A stretch of 64,000 bases of DNA from Nitrospira sp. (lineage in GTDB: Bacteria > Nitrospirota > Nitrospiria > Nitrospirales > Nitrospiraceae), in NCBI GenBank assembly GCA_029194535.1, contig JARFXR010000001.1, positions 744,001 through 808,000 on the forward strand, in the 5' to 3' direction. Positions within the stretch are counted from its first letter, which is position 1; each line of letters starts with the position of its first letter. The position numbers and the translations under genes were made by a program. The notes beneath the pieces were generated by a model. It saw only the letters and a list, made by a program, of their open reading frames with translations. It was not told where the DNA came from and searched no databases. This document shows positions 37,535 through 45,683 of this stretch, piece by piece.

Positions 37535-38598
37535 GATGCAACCTCGTCGGAGGGAGGAAAGGTGAGCGTGATCGTCGTGCCCTCATCTACAAGGCTCTGC
37601 ACGTCGATCGTTGCGCGTAGGCCGTTGAGGATGGTCTTCACGTTATACAGGCCGAGTCCCGTGCCTTTCCCCGGCCCCTTCGTCGTAAAGAACGGCTCGA
37701 ACACCCGTTTCAGCACCTCCGGCGACATGCCGCAGCCCGTGTCGGCAATGCCGGCGATGACCTGATCGCCGACTTTGCGCGTCGTTAAGGTCAACGTGCC
37801 GCCTCCCTGGTCCATGGCCTGGACGGCGTTCGTGATGAGGTTCACGAACGCATGCAACAGCTCATCCGGATTACCTCTTACACCGATCCCGGCCTCATAC
37901 TGTTTGACCACGATGATGTCGTGAAAGCTGGCCGCATACCGGGCGATCTTAAGGGCCTCGTCCAGCCGTCCGTTGAGATTCACCATACAGTCGTCCCGGG
38001 ACGACGACTTGCGTGCATAATGCATCAGATCCCGGCAGATCGCGCTGGTCCGTTTCACGGCCTCGACGATGTCTTTGGCCTGCTCGTGGATCGTCGTGAG
38101 ATCGGTCTCGTCCGCCAGATTTTCCGCCAGTCCAAGGATCAACTGGAGCGGATTGTTGATGTCGTGGGCGATGCCGGCGGCGAAGGAGCCGATCCCTGCC
38201 AGCTTCTCTGCGTGAAACAGTTCGGCCTGGAGCTTGGCCTCATGGCGGACCAGTTCCCAGAGTACGCGCGAGGCGGTTCCGCTTAGGACGTCCGCGCCCG
38301 GCCGCCGATGGAGTTGGATCGTTCGCTCCATCTGGGGATCACCGGTAACGTCCACGATCAGATTGATGCCGTGATTGGCGATCAGTTCTTCGGCCCGGTC
38401 CGCGACAGGGATTCGAAGATCTCGGGCCCGTTGAAGTCCCGGGGCTTGGCGGTCGCAGTCGGTGATCCCGATGATCTCGATCGACGGAATCTGGTACAGC
38501 AAATCGAGGAGGGCGATTCCTCCGCGGCCGGCGCCGAGAATCACCACTTTGGTCGGCGCAATGGTCGCCACCACCGCGCTATCGGTCAAGTTTTGCAC
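37531..38598 (-). CDS. Soluble histidine kinase with N-terminal Rossmann-like domain
   Basis: 355 residues from a GTG with ribosome site GGGAGGAA. Residues 15-110 form a nucleotide-binding-like fold: KVVILGAGRGGIALLDLL is a classic GxGxxG dinucleotide loop, then IIGITDCD, a second beta strand with an acidic end, and LIVDVTGDP. The kinase core follows with GIAHDINNPLQ (His about 145), NLITNAVQAM, DTGCGMSP, FEPFFTTK and GTGLGLYNV. No membrane segment. A kinase fused to a dinucleotide-binding module could read NAD(P)(H) or a related nucleotide. It sits between the response regulator and the membrane kinase. Confidence 0.88.
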   Translation of the reverse strand: MQNLTDSAVVATIAPTKVVILGAGRGGIALLDLLYQIPSIEIIGITDCDRQAPGLQRARDLRIPVADRAEELIANHGINLIVDVTGDPQMERTIQLHRRPGADVLSGTASRVLWELVRHEAKLQAELFHAEKLAGIGSFAAGIAHDINNPLQLILGLAENLADETDLTTIHEQAKDIVEAVKRTSAICRDLMHYARKSSSRDDCMVNLNGRLDEALKIARYAASFHDIIVVKQYEAGIGVRGNPDELLHAFVNLITNAVQAMDQGGGTLTLTTRKVGDQVIAGIADTGCGMSPEVLKRVFEPFFTTKGPGKGTGLGLYNVKTILNGLRATIDVQSLVDEGTTITLTFPPSDEVAS

Positions 38599-38672
38599 GG
38601 GGCGTTCCTCCCGGAGCGGAGGGGAGGGTCGCTGAGCGACCCTCCCCTTGGCAACATCGTTCGGCAGGCCAT

Positions 38673-39110
38673 TTATAGATGGGCGAGCTCGCGCTGATCC
38701 ATCGCTCGTGCGACTGCCTCACGAAGCTTCTCCCCCTCAACCGGCTTCACAAGATAGTCGACGACGCCTTGACGCAACATTGACGTGGCCATGTCCGTGT
38801 CCGGGAAACCGGTCAGGACGATGAGCGGCACACGCGGGTAGTTGGCGCGGAAGTAGGCGACCGCTTCGACCCCGTTGATCTTCGGCATCCGGATGTCGCA
38901 GATCACGACGTCAAGAAGCAGCCGATTTTCCCCGGTGTTGATGGTCTCGATCGCTTTCTCGCCGTTCTCGGCCTCGAGGACGTCGTACCCGGCCTTCTGC
39001 AGCGTCATGCGCACCACCTTCCGAATGTCGGCTTCATCATCGACGACGAGCACGCGTCCGTTGGTCTTTTGGTCCGGCATGAAGAATCCGGATGTAAACT
39101 CTCCTCCCAT
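38673..39110 (-). CDS. Single-domain response regulator
   Basis: About 145 residues; AAGGAGGG precedes ATG 39108-39110. One receiver domain only: acidic pocket VVDDEAD, phosphoacceptor in VICDIRMPKING, the T of VLTGFPDTD, and the K of YLVKPVEG. There is no DNA-binding or enzymatic output domain, so it would act by protein contact or phosphorelay. First gene of the leftward operon behind the sigma-54 promoter. Confidence 0.92.
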   Translation of the reverse strand: MGGEFTSGFFMPDQKTNGRVLVVDDEADIRKVVRMTLQKAGYDVLEAENGEKAIETINTGENRLLLDVVICDIRMPKINGVEAVAYFRANYPRVPLIVLTGFPDTDMATSMLRQGVVDYLVKPVEGEKLREAVARAMDQRELAHL

Positions 39111-39200
39111 GATGCCCTCCTTGTAGATAATTGGTGATGCGTTCCTGTCGTCCACCTTGTCCTCCGCCGAGGTCTGAGCGATTCCTCACTTAGGGAGGTG

Positions 39201-39216
39201 AGCAACTGGTGTGCCA
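39201..39216 (-). promoter_or_regulatory. Sigma-54 promoter of the signalling operon
   Basis: On the minus strand TGGCACACCAGTTGCT matches the -24/-12 consensus TGGCACR-N4-TTGCW with exact spacing. It lies about 90 bases before the response regulator ATG, on the correct strand. Expression would need an enhancer-binding activator, none of which is in the window. Confidence 0.7.
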
Positions 39217-39374
39217 TTGCAGAAATCGTACAGAATCGCTGATTCTTGCGGGCTTAGTCCGCAACCGGTTTCGGATAGCCTTTTGAGACTGGTTCATATC
39301 CACCGCCATGAGTTGATATCCACCACCACCCTTATTGTTCTCGTTCCGGTTGTGACTGCCGCGATCGACACAGG

Positions 39375-39449
39375 TCACCAGATCCGTCGCAGGAGCAACA
39401 AGGAACTCAGCAACACTCCGGCAGCGGTGAGTGTCATGATATGGCCCAT
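39375..39449 (-). CDS. Putative 24-residue membrane peptide
   Basis: An ideal ribosome site (GAGGAGG, plus-strand 39457-39463) lies seven bases before an ATG at 39447-39449. The peptide begins MGHIMTLTAAG, has one hydrophobic segment of about 16 residues (LTAAGVLLSSLLLL) and ends with RRIW and TGA. Such single-span peptides are often small subunits or regulators of membrane complexes. An imperfect inverted repeat lies about 80 bases upstream (39529-39550). Its only support is the ribosome site and the membrane-like sequence. Confidence 0.5.
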   Translation of the reverse strand: MGHIMTLTAAGVLLSSLLLLRRIW

Positions 39450-39714
39450 ACGAATACCTCCTCGAATCAATGAGGGTCCATGGCAAGCTCTCCCAAGATT
39501 CGTACCAATCGCATGGGGACCGGCATTACGCGAAATCCGCCGATTTTGCGAATGATTTGGATCCGGATTGCCCATCATGCAGAACGGTCTCACGGTCGTA
39601 GCGGATCAAAACCGATTCACGGTGAATCCGTTATGGACGCGAGCCGGCCGCACGGTCGATCCAACGGAGTTGCCGGTCGTGGGGCAGTTTGTCATCAGAA
39701 GCACTGAAGTTGTC

Positions 39715-39734
39715 ATTCCCGCGAAAGCGGGAAT
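39715..39734 (+). repeat. Dispersed hairpin repeat
   Basis: ATTCCCGC GAAA GCGGGAAT forms a perfect 8-bp stem with a GNRA-type loop, followed by CCAG. A related hairpin occurs in the other orientation at 53845-53864. This type of repeat is widespread in bacterial intergenic DNA. Confidence 0.65.
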
Positions 39735-39923
39735 CCAGTCAAGGCCTTCTCCTGAGCATTGAATCTTGGTCGAGGAGTGGATGCTCGCCGAAGCCTGCCC
39801 TCGACTGCGATCGGGGGTGGGCATGACGCAAGAGCAAACTGACTCAGTACCGGGCTGCCGGGGAAATTGCCTTTCTGGAAGCTGCTACGGTATTCTCTGC
39901 CTATATCAATTAAGGAGACTACG

Positions 39924-40163
39924 TTGATTACAGCCGAAATCTTGACCGACTACATTAAGCGAGCGATGCCGGACGCAGCCGTGACGATGATCGACCGCAC
40001 CGGCACTCTGGATCACTTGAAGGTGGTGGTGGTGTCAGAGGCCTTTCGGGACAAGAATCTGCTCGATCGGCACCGCCTGATTTATCAAGCGCTTGATGCT
40101 CCAATGAAGGACGGACGCATTCATGCACTGGAGCTGACGGCCCGCACGAAGGATGAAGCATAA
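39924..40163 (+). CDS. bolA: BolA family protein
   Basis: 79 residues. The start is an unusual TTG at 39924, chosen because AAGGAG at 39912-39917 lies six bases before it and because it gives the normal BolA N-terminus. The fold is visible: ILTDYIKRAMPDAAVTMIDR, HLKVVVVSEAFRDKNLLDRH, RLIYQALDAPMKDGRIHALELT. BolA proteins pair with monothiol glutaredoxins in Fe-S cluster handling; such a gene follows eleven bases downstream. The conserved His of the interface is present (HLKV, RIHAL). Confidence 0.88.
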   Translation: MITAEILTDYIKRAMPDAAVTMIDRTGTLDHLKVVVVSEAFRDKNLLDRHRLIYQALDAPMKDGRIHALELTARTKDEA

Positions 40164-40173
40164 GGAGGCAGCC

Positions 40174-40497
40174 ATGGGGGACCCGATCCAGGACGAGATC
40201 CAAAAGGAAATCGCGGCGAACAAGATACTGATCTACGGCAAGGGAACGAAGACCATGCCGATGTGCGGGTTTACAAGGGAGACCATGCAGTTCTTCGACA
40301 AATACGGCTATCCCTACGAACTGATCGACGTGCTCTCACAGCCGGCCAAGCGCGAGGCCTTGACGAAAATGACCAACTGGCCCACCCTGCCCAAGGTCTT
40401 CATCGACGGGCAATTTTACGGCGACACGGACATCCTCGATCCGATGGCCGCCAAGGGCGAGATGGAGCCGCTGCTGAAGAAGGCGTTCGGGCGGTAA
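40174..40497 (+). CDS. grxD: Monothiol glutaredoxin (Grx4 type)
   Basis: About 107 residues; AAGGAGG five bases before ATG 40174 decides the start. The family motifs are KGTKTMPMCGFT (CGFT instead of the usual CGFS active site), WPTLPKVFIDGQFYGDTDIL and a C-terminal helix. It binds and passes [2Fe-2S] clusters with glutathione. Operon with bolA is the classic partnership. Confidence 0.92.
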   Translation: MGDPIQDEIQKEIAANKILIYGKGTKTMPMCGFTRETMQFFDKYGYPYELIDVLSQPAKREALTKMTNWPTLPKVFIDGQFYGDTDILDPMAAKGEMEPLLKKAFGR

Positions 40498-40536
40498 GCA
40501 GCCCAGGCGGAATCTCCGCCGCCCACCTGAGAGGCC

Positions 40537-40651
40537 ACCCAACTAGGTCTCGCTTGCTGAATCCTGCAAACTCGCCAGCGGCTGGCTCAAACAGTGCAGT
40601 CTTCGCGCTTGCTATGGAAGAGCAAGCGCCTCTCGCTTCGCCGAGTTGTGT
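40537..40651. repeat. Structured repeat, copy 1 (possible RNA element)
   Basis: 115 bases. The ends ACCCAACT and AGTTGTGT can pair at seven of eight positions. Inside are a hairpin with stem CTGCA/TGCAG (40564-40568, 40595-40599) holding an inner stem GCCAG/CTGGC (40574-40586), and a second hairpin GCGCTTGCT/AGCAAGCGC (40605-40629). Copy 2 begins 250 bases further on. The strand of any transcript is unknown. Confidence 0.6.
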
Positions 40652-40786
40652 CCCGGCCTCTCCAGCAAGGCGGCGGACGATTCCGCCCGGCTGCTCGCCC
40701 GGTAGATTTCAGCAGCGGGGAGAGGGGAGGATGAGAAGACAAGAGCAGCGTCGTCACGATCCTCGCCGCTCTCCACCTCCGCGCGT

Positions 40787-40900
40787 ACCCAGCTAAACCT
40801 CGTCCGTTCGTGGCCTGTAAACTCGTCGAAACGACTCGAACAGTACAGGCCACGCCGTTGCGACGCGAAGAGCAACGGTGCGAGCTGCGGCGAGTTGTGT
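40787..40900. repeat. Structured repeat, copy 2 (possible RNA element)
   Basis: 114 bases aligned along their length with copy 1 (shared AACTCG, AACAGT, CGAGTTGTGTCCCG blocks). The first hairpin is GTGGCCTGTA/TACAGGCCAC (40810-40853) with inner GTCG/CGAC; the second is CCGTTGC/GCAACGG (40855-40878). Paired positions differ from copy 1 on both sides, so pairing is kept while sequence changes. Confidence 0.6.
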
Positions 40901-41163
40901 CCCGCCCTTGCCGGTAATGGCGCCGGGTCCGTCCGACTGCTGTTCTGTTGGTGGTGAAGACGGACCTCGCCCGGTTTCCCGGCCGGCACATCAGCACGGC
41001 TTGCCCGCAACCTCGCCGGGACGATTCACCGCTGCTTCCATATAAGAGGAGCGCTGCAGCAAGTCTCGCTCGCTCCGGTGATGTTGGAGATAGGCCCACC
41101 GTAAGGGATGATTGCATTCTTTGGGAAAGGTAGGTAAAGCCTCTGCACAATTCATAGAAGCCC

Positions 41164-44100
41164 ATGAAGCTCGAAGACCTCCAGCCCAACGCCGCCGTCC
41201 GCGGTATCCTTCCTGACGCCCTCGTGACAGTCGTCAGCGTGCAATGGTTCGGTTCGGAAGCCATCGAGCTGACCTACAAAGACCTTGGTGGGCGAGTCGC
41301 CAACCAGTTGCTCTACCGCCATGACGAACCCCGCCTCGAAGTTGTCGAAGCCGGGCGGCCATGGAGTTTTGATGGCGATGGGGCCCTCTTCAGGCTCGTC
41401 TCCGAAGCGCATCGTATTCGACTCGCTCATCTCTTTGATCCGGTCCTGGCTGTGCACACTTCGCTCCTGGAGCCGCTCCCGCACCAGATCACAGCCGTGT
41501 ATGACGCGATGCTTCCCCGGCAACCACTGCGGTTCCTATTAGCCGACGATCCCGGCGCCGGCAAAACTATCATGGCCGGTCTGCTGATGAAGGAGCTGAT
41601 CGCGCGCGGTGACCTTCAACGCTGTCTTGTGGTCTGTCCCGGCAGTCTCGCCGAGCAATGGCAGGATGAGCTCTACCGGCGGTTCCAGCTTCCCTTCGAG
41701 ATTCTGACAAACGATAAGCTGCAGGCTGCCCGAACCGGCAACTGGTTTTTGGAAACAAACCTCGTGATCGCTCGTCTCGATAAGCTCTCCCGCAACGAGG
41801 ATGTACAGCACAAACTCCAAGCCCCCGATTGTCGCTGGGATCTCATCGTCTGCGATGAAGCGCACAAACTCTCCGCCACCTATTTCGGCGGTGAGATCAC
41901 GTACACCAAACGGTATCGGTTGGCGCAACTTCTGTCCACGCTGACGCGGCATTTTCTCTTGATGACGGCCACGCCGCATAATGGGAAGGAAGAAGATTTC
42001 CAGCTCTTCATGGCGCTGCTCGACGGCGATCGCTTTGAAGGGCGTTTCCGTGACGGGGTCCACCAGGTGGATGTGTCGGACCTCATGCGCCGCATGGTGA
42101 AGGAGAGTCTTCTCAAATTCGACGCGACACCGCTCTTCCCAGAACGAATGGCCTACACTGTCCCCTATAAGCTGTCACCGGCCGAAACTCAACTCTACAA
42201 AGCGGTCACTGACTATGTCCGCGACGAATTTAATCGGGCAGAAGCGCTGCAGAACGATAAACGAGCCGGGACGGTCGGCTTCGCCCTCACGATTTTGCAA
42301 CGCCGCCTGGCCTCCTCTCCAGAGGCCATCTATCAATCGCTGAGGCGCCGGCGTGAACGGCTTGAGAGTCGGCTGCGAGAGCTTGAATTGCTGCAGCGTG
42401 GGGCACAATCTGCCACGGCCATTGCCCCCGTCGGACCTGTGCTTGACAAGGAGGACGTGCAAGATCTGGAAGATGCGCCTGATAATGAGATGGAAGACGC
42501 CGAGGAGCAGATTCTCGATCAGGCGACGGCCGCACGAACCATCGCAGAGCTCAAGGCAGAAATTACCACGCTCAAGAACTTAGAGGAACTCGCCCTGTCG
42601 GTTCGCAGAAGCGGTGCGGACACGAAATGGCGCGAGCTGGCGAGCCTGTTCGGCGAGATATTTACCCCTGCTGCCCTTGCCGAGCATGTGGCAGAAGCAT
42701 CTCCCCCATATGGGAAGGGTGGGATCCCCCAGCCGGCTGCATCGGCCCGCCAAAAGTTAGTCATCTTTACTGAACACCGCGACACACTCAACTACCTGCA
42801 CAATCGTATTGAGACGCTGCTCGGACGGAAGCAAGCCCTCGTGATCATCCATGGTGGAATGGGCCGTGAGGATCGGATGAAGGCTCAGGAATCATTCAAA
42901 CACGATCCCGAAGTCCAGGTGTTGCTGGCTACGGATGCGGCCGGAGAGGGTATCAATCTGCAACGGGCCCATCTCATGGTGAATTACGACCTTCCGTGGA
43001 ATCCCAATCGGATTGAACAGCGATTCGGGCGCATCCACCGTATCGGCCAAACGGAAGTCTGCCACCTCTGGAACCTCGTCGCAGAAGAAACGAGAGAAGG
43101 TGATGTCTATCGCAGGCTATTAGAGAAGTTAGAGGAAGCGAGGACCGCGCTGGGCGGTCAGGTCTTCGATGTGCTCGGCAAATTGCAGTTTGATGGCAAA
43201 CCCCTCCGCGATCTGCTTATCGAAGCCATTCGATATGGGGAGCGTCCTGATGTTCAAGCTCGTCTCTCCCGTGTCGTGGCCGATGCGTTTGATCGGACAA
43301 AGCTCCAAGACTTGCTTGAAGAACGGGCGCTCGCACACGATGCCATGGACGCAAGCCGGGTCTATCGCATTCGAGAGGACATGGAGCGGGCTGAGGCGAG
43401 GCGTCTCCAGCCCCACTACATCGAGTCCTTTTTCCTCGAAGCCTTTCAACGGCTCGGCGGGTCACCCAAGCAGCGAGAGCCGCGGCGTTACGAAATCACC
43501 CATGTGCCGGCACCCGTCCGGAATCGAGATCGTCTCATTGGCGTTGGCGAACCCATCCTCCCGCGTTACGAGCGCATCGCGTTCGAGAAATCGCTGGTGG
43601 CCACTCAGGGTCAGGCACTGGCCGCGTTTGTCTGTCCGGGGCATCCGCTACTGGATGCAACCATTGATCTCACGCTTGAGCGGAATCGGGATCTGCTCAA
43701 ACGAGGGACCGTCCTCGTTGATGAACGAGATATGGGAACGACGCCGCGCGTGCTGTTCTACTTGGAACATGCCATCCAAGATGCCGGACTCACCCGATCG
43801 GGTGAACGACGAGTGGTCTCGAAACGTCTGCTGTACGTCGAGATCGATGAATCTGGAACTGCGCGCCATCTGCACTATGCTCCCTATCTCGACTATCGGC
43901 CGCTCAGGGCCGATGAGCCGACCATCGAAGCAATCCTGGCTCGACCAGAGTGCGTATGGATGACACGGGAATTGGAGCATCAGGCGCAAGCCCATGCCGT
44001 TGCCCGCGTAGTGCCTGAACATCTCGAAGAGGTGCGCGCGCGAAAACTCGACCTCATCACCAAGACGGAAGCGGCTGTGAAGGAAAGGCTGACAAAAGAG

Positions 44101-44742
44101 ATCAGTTATTGGGACCATCGAGCCGAGCAATTGAAACTCCAAGAGCAGGCAGGCAAGGCCAACGCGCGACTCAATTCAGGCGAGGCACGGAAGCGTGCTG
44201 ATGCATTGCAAGCCCGGCTTGAAAAGCGATTGGAGGAGCTGAAGCAAGAACGTCAGCTCTCACCCTTGCCGCCCGTCATCATTGGTGGCTTAATGGTCGT
44301 CCCTCTGGGACTTCTGGCCGCAATTCATGGTCGGACGACAGCGGCAACGGCATCGTCTCCAGATACCCAAGCCTCTGCGGCCCGTGCCCGCGCCGTTGTG
44401 ATGGAAGTGGAACGGACCCTCGGCTTCGATCCAACGGATCGCGAGAACGACAAGCTCGGCTATGACATCGAAAGCCGAGTCCCAGGGACAGGAAAGCTGC
44501 GCTTCATTGAAGTCAAAGGCAGAGTCACCGGAGCGGATACGATCACCATCACCAAGAACGAGATCTTGTACTCGTTGAATAAACCCGACGATTTCATTCT
44601 CGCGATCGTTGAGTTTTTGGATAACGATTCGCACCGCGTCCACTATGTGCGCCGGCCATTTCAGCGCGAACCGGACTTTGGCGTGACCAGCGTGAACTAC
44701 GAAATGAACGAGCTGATTAAAAGGGCAGAGAAACCGCACTGA
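41164..44742 (+). CDS. SNF2-type DEAH helicase with C-terminal DUF3883 domain
   Basis: 1192 residues. Superfamily 2 helicase motifs: Walker A DDPGAGKTIMAGLL (about 126-139), DEAH in VCDEAHKLSA (about 230), MTATPHNGKEEDF, VLLATDAAGEGINLQRAH and QRFGRIHRIGQ (about 618-628). A coiled region (about 970-1040) and a hydrophobic patch follow. The end holds a DUF3883 domain (LGYDIESR, RFIEVKGR), a PD-(D/E)xK-like fold often found in defence proteins; the E of IEVKGR would be part of the nuclease-like site. It should move along duplex DNA and may cut it. First gene of the operon; the next gene starts five bases on. Confidence 0.88.
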   Translation: MKLEDLQPNAAVRGILPDALVTVVSVQWFGSEAIELTYKDLGGRVANQLLYRHDEPRLEVVEAGRPWSFDGDGALFRLVSEAHRIRLAHLFDPVLAVHTSLLEPLPHQITAVYDAMLPRQPLRFLLADDPGAGKTIMAGLLMKELIARGDLQRCLVVCPGSLAEQWQDELYRRFQLPFEILTNDKLQAARTGNWFLETNLVIARLDKLSRNEDVQHKLQAPDCRWDLIVCDEAHKLSATYFGGEITYTKRYRLAQLLSTLTRHFLLMTATPHNGKEEDFQLFMALLDGDRFEGRFRDGVHQVDVSDLMRRMVKESLLKFDATPLFPERMAYTVPYKLSPAETQLYKAVTDYVRDEFNRAEALQNDKRAGTVGFALTILQRRLASSPEAIYQSLRRRRERLESRLRELELLQRGAQSATAIAPVGPVLDKEDVQDLEDAPDNEMEDAEEQILDQATAARTIAELKAEITTLKNLEELALSVRRSGADTKWRELASLFGEIFTPAALAEHVAEASPPYGKGGIPQPAASARQKLVIFTEHRDTLNYLHNRIETLLGRKQALVIIHGGMGREDRMKAQESFKHDPEVQVLLATDAAGEGINLQRAHLMVNYDLPWNPNRIEQRFGRIHRIGQTEVCHLWNLVAEETREGDVYRRLLEKLEEARTALGGQVFDVLGKLQFDGKPLRDLLIEAIRYGERPDVQARLSRVVADAFDRTKLQDLLEERALAHDAMDASRVYRIREDMERAEARRLQPHYIESFFLEAFQRLGGSPKQREPRRYEITHVPAPVRNRDRLIGVGEPILPRYERIAFEKSLVATQGQALAAFVCPGHPLLDATIDLTLERNRDLLKRGTVLVDERDMGTTPRVLFYLEHAIQDAGLTRSGERRVVSKRLLYVEIDESGTARHLHYAPYLDYRPLRADEPTIEAILARPECVWMTRELEHQAQAHAVARVVPEHLEEVRARKLDLITKTEAAVKERLTKEISYWDHRAEQLKLQEQAGKANARLNSGEARKRADALQARLEKRLEELKQERQLSPLPPVIIGGLMVVPLGLLAAIHGRTTAATASSPDTQASAARARAVVMEVERTLGFDPTDRENDKLGYDIESRVPGTGKLRFIEVKGRVTGADTITITKNEILYSLNKPDDFILAIVEFLDNDSHRVHYVRRPFQREPDFGVTSVNYEMNELIKRAEKPH

Positions 44743-44747
44743 ATGTC

Positions 44748-45683
44748 ATGGTCACAACGGATTCAGAGGAATGCTTCGAAGGGGAGGTATCCCCAGCAGC
44801 AGCATGGAACGAGGAATCGACCCGCCGCGGATTGGACGAGCTCTTCAGCCTTACTCGCCAGTACAAGTCGAGCAAGGCGTTTGGTGAGCTGATACAGTTC
44901 GTCGCTCGATTTCGTTTCTATTCTCCGTTTAACGCAATGTTGGTCCATGTGCAGATGGATGGTGCCCGATTCGTCGCCTCACCAAGCCGGTGGCTTCGGG
45001 ATTATCGCCGGCGGATCAAACCAGGGGGACGACCGCTTGTCATCCTGCAGCCGATGGGACCTGTCATGTTTGTGTTTGATGTGTCAGACACGGTTCCTGA
45101 GGAAGGAGCACCGGCGCTTCCACGGGAAGTCGTAGAACCGTTCGAAGTCAGACAAGGCAAGGTATCGGATGAACTGGACCGGACGATCATGAATTCTCGT
45201 CGCGACGGCGTGGAAGTGAGCGAGCGCATGGCCGGCTCGCAGAGCGCGGGCCTTATTCAGCGTGCCAAGCCGGGCCGAACCTTGGCTGTCCAAGTCAAAG
45301 AAAGACCAAGGCCGGAGTTCCTCGACATCCCACTTCGTTATGAACTGCTGCTGAATACTGAACATTCAAAGGCTACGAAATACGCCACCCTCGTTCATGA
45401 GTTGGGACACCTGTACTGCGGTCACCTTGGAACACCCTATGAGAGGTTTTGGCCCGATCGACGAGGCTTGCCCTATGAAGTAGAAGAGTTCGAAGCTGAA
45501 TCAATCTGCTATCTCGTCTGTGCCCGACTGGGAATCGATAATCCATCCGAGGAATACCTGGCCGGATTTATGAAAACAAATGAAGAGACACCTCCAATCA
45601 GTCTTGATTGTGTGATGAAAGCGGCTGGTTTGATTGAACACATGGGGCGCGAGAAGCTCAAGCCGAGAAAAGGAAGAGATTGA
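44748..45683 (+). CDS. ArdC/IrrE-like zinc metallopeptidase
   Basis: 311 residues. Residues 35-115 resemble the N-terminal DNA-binding part of ArdC antirestriction proteins: [40 protein letters not shown] and FVFDVSDT. The C-terminal half has the zincin motif [12 protein letters not shown] (HELGH at 217-221) and downstream [11 protein letters not shown], which supplies the third ligand as in ImmA/IrrE. It probably cleaves a regulatory protein or handles single-stranded DNA. It overlaps the methylase start and lies five bases after the helicase, so it belongs to the same unit. Confidence 0.8.
   Translation: MVTTDSEECFEGEVSPAAAWNEESTRRGLDELFSLTRQYKSSKAFGELIQFVARFRFYSPFNAMLVHVQMDGARFVASPSRWLRDYRRRIKPGGRPLVILQPMGPVMFVFDVSDTVPEEGAPALPREVVEPFEVRQGKVSDELDRTIMNSRRDGVEVSERMAGSQSAGLIQRAKPGRTLAVQVKERPRPEFLDIPLRYELLLNTEHSKATKYATLVHELGHLYCGHLGTPYERFWPDRRGLPYEVEEFEAESICYLVCARLGIDNPSEEYLAGFMKTNEETPPISLDCVMKAAGLIEHMGREKLKPRKGRD

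Noticed and set aside
40537-40900. Integron attC sites
   Set aside because: On the minus strand one end reads GTTGGGT, fitting the attC R' core, but the other end ACACAAC does not fit RYYYAAC and each unit folds as two hairpins rather than one. No cassette gene lies between them.
40587-41264. 225-codon minus-strand frame over the structured repeats, with repeated GRDTTRRS-like segments
   Set aside because: The similarity between its parts comes from the DNA repeat itself; composition is Arg/Ser-rich and no start site is evident, so a structured nucleic acid explains it better.
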